Below, in pieces: positions 27,401 through 36,400 of a stretch of 64,000 bases of DNA; the stretch's first letter is position 1, and every line of letters starts with the position of its first letter. The stretch comes from Serinus canaria. Lineage: Eukaryota; Chordata; Aves; Passeriformes; Fringillidae. The position numbers were made by a program, and so were the translations under genes. The DNA lies in NCBI RefSeq assembly GCF_022539315.1, contig NC_066313.1, forward strand, positions 65,351,934 to 65,415,933. Reading direction: 5' to 3'. Under the pieces are notes generated by a model. It ran no database searches. It was not told the DNA's origin and worked only from the letters and a program-made list of their open reading frames with translations.

Positions 27401-30400
27401 AGGAGAAGATATAAACCTGCCTTTGAGTTTATACAAGTTAAATGTATGACAGTTGTATATCCAATGTATATCACATGCTGTGAAATAATTGAGGTTTTGC
27501 TCAACCACATGGCTTTATTTCCTTTCTTTAGCAGCAAAAATATAACCAGCAGCAGCTAGGTGGCTGGCTCCTGTGTAAAAGGTTGTGCTCCCTACCCCAC
27601 CAATGGCTTCTGTCCTAATGTCAAGAGATCACTGACAGTTGGAAGCCTGAAAACTGTATGGGAGAAGAAGAGGAAAGGAACAGATAAAGGGAGAGATAAT
27701 CAATACACAGGACACTTGGAAGTTTTCAGATGCTTTCAACTGAAAAATTAGGAATGAGGAAAAAAAATTAAGAATAAAGGAAAGAATTTCTGGTACTCAA
27801 CAAAGTACACATTTCCTCACAGAGGTACTTCTAGGAAGAGACAAAAATGTGAGTGAAAACAAACCCCTTGAAACGGATGGAGATTTTTTCCATCGAAGGT
27901 AGATATCATTCAGAGAAAATTGCAATCAGAACAAATAAAATATTTTTTTCAAAATCATGCAGTTTAGGTTTGATTTTGCTAAACTTCTAGACTCAAAGCA
28001 GATGGATAAAAAGAGAGACATTAAAATAAGTTTTTCAGTCACTGAGTAGAGAGTTTATGAAACTACTACTACTACAGTACTCTAGTTGTTGCCCTAAGAG
28101 AGATTTTATTTTGATACTGGGTGCTTTTCAAATTACCTACACTTTCTTATACAGCAGCCTCTATAATTTATCATTTACAGAAAACTTTCCCAGCTTAGCC
28201 TTCCCACTTCTGAATAAGTGTTGTTAAACCCAGAAACTATAAGTCACAGCCTAGCAAGATATCACCCCACTAAGATTTTACACTTGGCTTTTCATCCACC
28301 AGAGGGAAGCAGGTGGCAGCAGTGACTTTCAATGAATGGGTGAACTGTAAATATCGAGCATCACCATAACCACACCAGAAAATACAGGACTATTTGCTTT
28401 TTATAACATACTTGCTTTTTAGTTCTGCATACAATGCTTTGCAAGAACACCTAGCAGAGTGACTACAAAAACAGGATCCAAACTTTTTTTTTTTTTTGAT
28501 TCTATCTTGTAAGACTTTTCACATGTATTCTGGCAGAGTTCACTTCCAAAGACAATATAAAAGTTTGTCTATTCATATCTGAACGCAGGCTGTTGTCTTA
28601 ATTTTCTTGATTAGATATTAATCTCCTAACTTAATAATTTATTTTCCTGTAATATAACTAGATCTTGAAGTGTGTGAGGGAATAAATACAAAGAAGGGAA
28701 AAATAACCCCATACAGGAAAGAAGGAACACACAGGAAAGAAAGATCCTTTTTGATCATGAGTCATTTTAAAAGCATGCAACTTGAGGGAAAAAAAAACCA
28801 AAAACCCAAACAAATGGAAGGTCAGCTGGTGTGTTTTGCTGCTGTACTTAAGAAAGGTATGATGATGAAAGAGCATGTATTTATAGCAGAAGCAATTCTA
28901 TATTCTGTAGCAGTATCATTACTGCTAACTCTCTACCTAAATACAGAGGATGCAAAGTGACAGTCAGAATTGCATACTTTTGGATACTGAATTGGATACT
29001 TTTACCTCTGGATACATACAGAATTGGATACATACAGAATTGGATACTTTTACCTCTGCTCTTATATTGTCTAAGCCATTCCTCTAGAAAAACCAGAAAA
29101 TCACAATTAGAAGATAAACTCAGCTGCTACCTTCAATTCTTTCACAAAGTTTGTGCAATGAATGCATAGGGCAGGCCTCACACAGTTTGATCTGTGTCTT
29201 GGCATTTTGCAGGGCCGCAGCAGTGCTGAAGGCTTGCTTCAGGGTCAGCATTACCTCATCAACCTATATGGGAAGGAGGGAAAAGAGAATATAAACAAAA
29301 ATACATGCCATATACACAAAATTAGATTTAGAAATCACATCTCATACAGGTGCTTTACAATTAAAGGAAAAGACAAAACCATACAAACCCATTCACTGTT
29401 TTCTAAAGAGATCAAGGTTGAATTCCCAGCTTTTTGTCTTTTTTGTAGATGATCACCATCCTTAAGGTCTGCCAGACAGTGTACTTTTGATGTCTAACTG
29501 CAACTACTCAAGCTTGCTGGGAAAGCATCCACTAATTTTTGAAACTGTAAGTGAGAATTTTTGACTTGAATATCGGCTGGGTAAATAAAAAGCATTAATT
29601 TCTTTAGCTTCAAGTCTCTCCTGTAAACTGCACATGTTCCTTCTTAACCTCTGTCATCCCACCACTAAACCATTTTAGCAGCAACCCCCCCAGACCCATT
29701 CCCACTGCTAGACAGGAGCTTCCCACAGCAGTTCCCTTTTCTCCTGGGTACCAGACTGCCTACCAGCTTCATCACAATCACTACACAGCCTTGGGCACTG
29801 CAGGCTGCCCTGATCCTTCCTCTGCCGCTCCCACCAAAACAGCAGGGCTATGTTCCCACACACCAGCAGGAGAAAAGCTCAGCTTGTATCTATCAAGGGT
29901 TGAGCTCACAGCATTTCTCCACATTCATTCAAATATGCTCCCAGACCTGGCATACAAAGCATGTGGAGCTCCCCTCTCTGCATTTCAGGGGAATGCAGTG
30001 CTTGTTAAAAGCTGTTTGCTCAGTCTCAGCATTAGCAAGGAAAGACTGAGAACAATTTTAGGAACAAAATCAGTATTCTACTTCATAATCAAGTCTTTGC
30101 TCTGCTTGTTACTTTGTTTTATGTGCAGGAAGAATAAAGCAGAAATATTTGAGACCAAAACCACACAGTTTAACATTAAAAACATACTGAATTTTTGAGG
30201 GTCTGTCACTTGGGGGAGAAAAACAAAAAAAAACCATAGAAAAGGAATGTGAATGTAGAAATTTGAACTAGTTGGCATCCCAGGATGTGTAGGTTTGTTT
30301 TGTTAGCTTTAAACCTCATGGTTTTAAGCATTACAAATAATTTCTGAGGGCTTTCTCTTCTTAGCAATAAGGCAGAACATTGAATAGGGAATGTCCATCT

Positions 30401-33400
30401 TGCAACATGGACTGGTATGGTTTTTAAGTTGGCTACAATCCCTCTCCAATGCAAGATCCACAGAACAGCATATGGATTTATGACTCTCCTAAAATCATAA
30501 AACCTATAGAACAAGCTGTAAGTAGGCTTAGAGCAAATATACACAAGGCTCCCAGCACAGCCTGCCTGGCAGTGGAGAGTCTGGAAAGGTCTGCCCTGCC
30601 ACAATCAAACTGCCACCAGAGTCCATCTGAGTGACTGCATCCAAAAGTAGCTCAGGAAGGTTTGTTTCATATTGCAGTGTGGGCACACACACACAAATCA
30701 GTACTAGAATAAGCAAAGAGGTTCATAAAAACATGGGGGGTTTATACACCACTTAAACCTTTGAATTATGCATGGTCAGATTCATCAATAGGTCAAATAT
30801 AACATTTTCTGTTATTACAATGATAAAGCTGATCTCATAGCAAGCTCTCATTTTGACAAAAATGCAGCTTCAGCTGCCATGGTACATCTAGAGCTGTTAG
30901 CTGCTTGAAGTTTATTGATGCAAATCTATTCACTCTCAAGCTAGTCAATGAATTAACAAATTACATTTTCAGCTAACTAAAAAAGTGATTTTTAAGTTTA
31001 TCTGAGAAAGAGTTAGCAGCTGTTACTAGCACCATCGAACAAGCATGATTCAGAACAGGAAACTTCTTTTAAATTGTCACAGTTTTAAAATAAAAATGGA
31101 GTAGTAAAAATTATTTCCTGTATGCATTTTATACTATTAAGCTACCTGTTATCAGTAAAATCAGTGATATCTGGAACTTCAGTTAATTGACACATACTTT
31201 ACACAATGTTCAATGTACTTTTTTATAGCTACATACATCCACTAATACTATGGTTGTCTTCTTCTGTGATCAGATGCTGCTATTTTCTTCTCCTGAGGAA
31301 CAAAACAGACTACAGGAAAAAAGCTACAGCCAGATGTAGGCTTAAGACACATGCAGGATCAGCCAGCAGTTTAAACCCTACCCTGAAGAGTATATTTGGG
31401 TTTTATCATCAGCTTTGTTACTGATTCAATACATGTCTTTACATGTTTAATGGGGAACCAAGTCTCTCAACAGTTAGAATTGGAAGAGTTACAATCAAAT
31501 GCAGAGCCCAAATATGCTCAGTCACACACCCAGATGGATTAATCTATTTGTTAGTGATATCTCTATCAGCAGAATAGCAGGATATGGCTGTGTATGAACA
31601 GAGTGTTCACATTTCCTACTGCAAATTTGCATATGCACAGCTGATGTCCTGCACCTAAGCAGATGTGAGCACTGGGGCTCAGCTGACACAGCAGAACAAC
31701 AGAGACTCCTATTGTTCAGGAAATGCCTTGGAAATGCTCAGATGAAATGGTGAGGATCATTAATAAATACTCACCAGAGACTCACTGGCACACTGGAACA
31801 CGTAGCAAACATACTGGCTTAACCCAGCTTCCCCAGATTCTCGGCAAATAAAACCAAAGTGATCAACGTGTTTTATACCCTAAAAGAATTTAAAAACAGC
31901 ATTAGTGGACTATTTTATAGACAGGTATAGTTTCCAAAAATTTGAATAACTATAAATGCATACCCCTAATGTTCTATTTTACAAGTAGTATCATTAGTTT
32001 TAAATTGCTTTTTGCATTTAAGTTATATAAAGATCTTTATATAATCAAAACCAAAGTTATACAGCAATAAATTTAGACCAGAATTTATTCCATCAGCAAA
32101 ACTGGATTTTCAGGGAACTAAAGACTGCTGGGCTGTATTTGTAATTGCCTCCACAGTGAAAATTTGATGTTATAAGCCATGCTAAAACACAGGATTGGAG
32201 AAGTATCCTTTCCTGTGTTAGAATTACACAAAAAACCACAAACAAACAAACAAAAAAATGAGGGAATGAGTGGTAACCTACAGAATTCCAACTAAATTCT
32301 GAAATAAATTCTTCGAGACAGTTACATACCAGAAGTTTCAAGGCTTACTACACATTACTACTGACACTTTTTTCCAAGATCTTAGTGTAACAGCTTGACA
32401 GGGAACACAGCCTTGCTAAAAACAGCACTGAGAAGATCAAAGACAGCTGCTTCCTAAGAAGCACTATATTCCCAGTCTTAATTCATGGAACATGACTGAC
32501 TATTGTTAAAGCTTTTGCCAATGTTTTTATCATCTGAGTATGGAAATAGTAGGATTTTTCTCCAAATGAAAGCCTAATGCCTCAGGTTCAAATACAACAA
32601 AAATCAGAACACGGCTGCTTGGATCCATCTCCAAAGAAAACACCTATATCATAAAAGAGAGGAGGAGGCAAAGCAACTTGCCTGTCAGTACAGAAAACAC
32701 TCTAGAAAAAATTGGAAATCCAGTACATGACAAACTGAACATATTGTCACTACACACTGTTGTTTTTAAAAAAAAAATTCCAAAAGTCACTTTTGTGCCA
32801 CTTAAAATGTAAGAGGTGAAGACTCTTGCTAAGATGACATAAATGACATTAGCTGAAGCATAGTCCAACTAATCTTGACTTCATTTTCTCGGGACAGATG
32901 AAGTCTTCAAAAGCATAAAATAAAAAAGGTCAGATGTATACACATGTTGATCTATAGAACAGTGAACTGTTGAGCTCTGTTTTGCAAGAAAACATAATTA
33001 TTAAAGGTGGTTTGGTGAGATGCCAGTTCCCTCCTTACTGACAGTGCCTGAACAAGTCTACTGCTGTCTTGACTTCTCAGTCTCCACAGGAGAACATTTG
33101 AGGAGGGAGACAGATGTGACACTTGCCCTACTGAAGCACAAATAGGACAGTATGTTCCTAAATCAACAGCACTTCCATCACATTTCTTTAAGACGTGGCT
33201 TTTAGAGGTCATGACAAAAGAGCCAAGTTTTCTGTTGTTCTGGGTTCCCTTAAGGGCAAGGCTCCAACAAGAAAACTTCTAAAGCTATTTGATATCTGAG
33301 TTTAGACTGCACATGCAGAGGTTTATCATGAATTATGTCTGCTGCTTTACAATTACAAGGAGTGTGGATAATTACATGAACGCAGCAGCTTAACCATGCT

Positions 33401-36400
33401 TAAGCTACAGGATAAAAAATACCTTTATTAGACCGGACTAAGAGAATCCAGAATGCAAACTGGCAATAACATCTCCTTTTCATTGTTTGTAAAGTTTGGA
33501 AGGACAAATATTCCTAAGCCACAGTCCCACAATACATAGTAAATCACTGCCCTATAAATCTGTAACAGAGAAGCCCTGGGGCTAGCACCAAGTTCTTAAA
33601 GGAAGTACTGATGAGGTTTATGCAACCAGTGCTTAGTCTTGAACAAATTAATATTTTATTTCTATTGAATACAGAGCCCCCTTGACTTTTCTAAAGTAAC
33701 TGTTTTGCATTTAAAAAAAACCCAAAAACCTAAAAAAAAACAAAAAACAATCCTCAAAGTATTGCAACTGTCTCTTTGAGTTATTCACGAATGCAAAGTA
33801 ACAGAAGCTTTGCTCCAAATGAAAGTGAAGAGGTGGAAAAACACCTCCAAAGTCCAACACACAGAATTACCTGACACTATTTACTGTACAAAGTTATTTT
33901 TCTGAAGGAAAGCTGGGCCTTGAAGGTTTTCCATGGTCTTTTTGGTCACCATACTTTAAAGTCAGCAGATAAAAGATTGTCTCCACTTAGGACTGTTTTG
34001 TTTGACTCTTTTAAGTTTGCATATACAACCTAGGAGCCCAGTACCTAAAGCTGAAGTGTCACTTCAGCACACCCAAAAAGCAGAAGATCCAAGTTGTCTA
34101 CAAATTCTGCTTTCCATACCTCTGCTTTAGGATCATTTTGATCTGTATTTATTATAAAGCTATTACTACATTATTTGATTATACTGTCCCATTCTGTATT
34201 TGCATCAGCTTTTTTCCTCTCCCAAAAGCAATACAAACTGTAGTTAAAATGTAGAGTCAATTTAAGGACCTGGACCTTTATTTGGCAGCTCAAGACTCCA
34301 CTTGAGTTACAAGTATTGCCTAATTCTTAATTTGTCTAAGCATTGGTAGCTCAGTCATGCAAGAGCAGACTGGTTATTAGCATTAAAATGAACGCACTTG
34401 GGAGTGAAATACAGGTTTAGAGACTGACAAAGGCATGCTTTAAACTAGAATAATCATGCTAAAGTGGTGTGATGTTGTGATGATGTGGCATAACAAACGA
34501 AGAGATAATAAAGTAAGACCTCAAACCAAAAACTGTCACTAGTGCTGAACAAGAGCAAGATGGAAAGGTGAACATCTTAGCCTTGACATTTAACTTTACA
34601 ATAAATAATTACTTATTACTGAACATAGCTAGGTACACCTATCACCATATTCTCCAGAAGAAATTATGCAGGTGAACTGCTGTTATTCTGAAGGGTTGAT
34701 TTGATGCTGTCCTCCTTTCATTCTGAAGGCTTTCAGGAACTTGTATGCTCAGAAACAAACAGTACACTCAGAGCATCCTAAATGGAGATTAAACTGCTTC
34801 CAAAAACATACTTAATACTCTCCCAAAGCAGAAATAGTCTATAGTTTGTTTGCTGAGGAGTGATTGAAGTTGCTGCTAAAACACAGCTCAGACTGGTTAT
34901 TTTGCACTCATATTTTCTGGGCTTTTCTGGAAAAAGAAATCTACATTTCTTTTTTTCCTTCTGCCTATAGACCAGCAAGGCAACATAACTGAAGAACAAA
35001 TAAAATCTTTTTCTCCTGACGATCTACGCATTGCTTCTTATTAATGCTTACCTGAGAACATGATGAGATATCTTTAAAATTCTTTTCAAACACAACAGAT
35101 TTGGTATCTGGGCTGATGAGGTTAACTTCAAACCTTCCAACCTAAGGGAGAGAAAAAAAAATCTAATTTATGACTGTCTCAGGGGTATAGCAACAAAAAT
35201 GTCAGAATCTTGCCCCTTCTTGCTCACACAGAGTACCTTTTGGCACAACAGCTTACTCAGCAGGAACAAGGGTGCCAGGGTGCTGTAATTCTGCCCATGT
35301 TGAGTAAGAATATTTCAGCAAGAACAATACATTCAGCTGAATAACAAAAATTACTTGGATAAAACAGAGCTTTTCTTCCCCTCCCCCACTTTTTTCTTCA
35401 AGTTGTTTTAGTCCAAAGATCACATTTGACAGACAATACTGAAACCTTTATGAAACAACGTGGCTAAATCAAAAGCTGGGGGAAAAAAAGGGAATTCTTG
35501 GTTTTTAAATTATACCATAGATTAGATGATAAACTAAGATGATACTTTTTGGTTTGTAGTCATTCCAAATGAGAAGGTTCTGCAGGAAACTATCTTTCAG
35601 CTTTCCCAAACTGCTCTCAAGCCCATGGAATTTATTCTACAGACCTCAGGTTTTTTCAGCTAAATCCTGTTTATTACAAGTGATAAGCTGTGGCTTTCTG
35701 AAGGGCAATGCATTCTCACTTCAGATATCATTTCCCTAAGAGAATGAAAACAAGAATGATCCTTAAAACAAATGTAAAGACAAAATCCAGGCATTTAGCC
35801 CACTGTTATTTTAAGGTCCAAAGATTTTTCCTTTTATGGGTCACCTCCTTCATGTGTCCTTCTGTTTCCTCAAAACAAGTTCAAAAGATGTGAAATGCAC
35901 TTCAGGCAAGAGAAGAAAAAAACACTGTAGTCTGAAGGAAGAAGCCTTCAGTGCAGAGATGTTTGAATACTCATATGGTAAAGAGGAGACAATACAAATT
36001 ATCAGAAATAGACTGGCTCAAACACAAGGCTGTGGAAGTCTCATGTGAGGTTTTTTCTTTCTAAGTGCACAAAAAAAAAAGGGATTTTGTTTGCATGGTA
36101 GCCTACATTGATTCTCTTTTTGAAAGAATATTCATGTTTTTCAGCTAGGTTCTAAATATCACCAACAGACAATCCAGAACTGCATATAGAATACTCATTT
36201 CAATAAAAACTCTGCTCCTTTAAGTGATTACTCCATAAATAATTACTTTTTCGTACAATTTGCCTTAGCTCATGACTTGAGGTGAAAGTTCAGCTAATTG
36301 TGTTCCAACCATTTATGAACAGATACAAAAATATTTATAACAAATCATGAAGTCATACTGGATTCATATTACTTGTCTTGCAAAACTTGTCTCAAAATGC

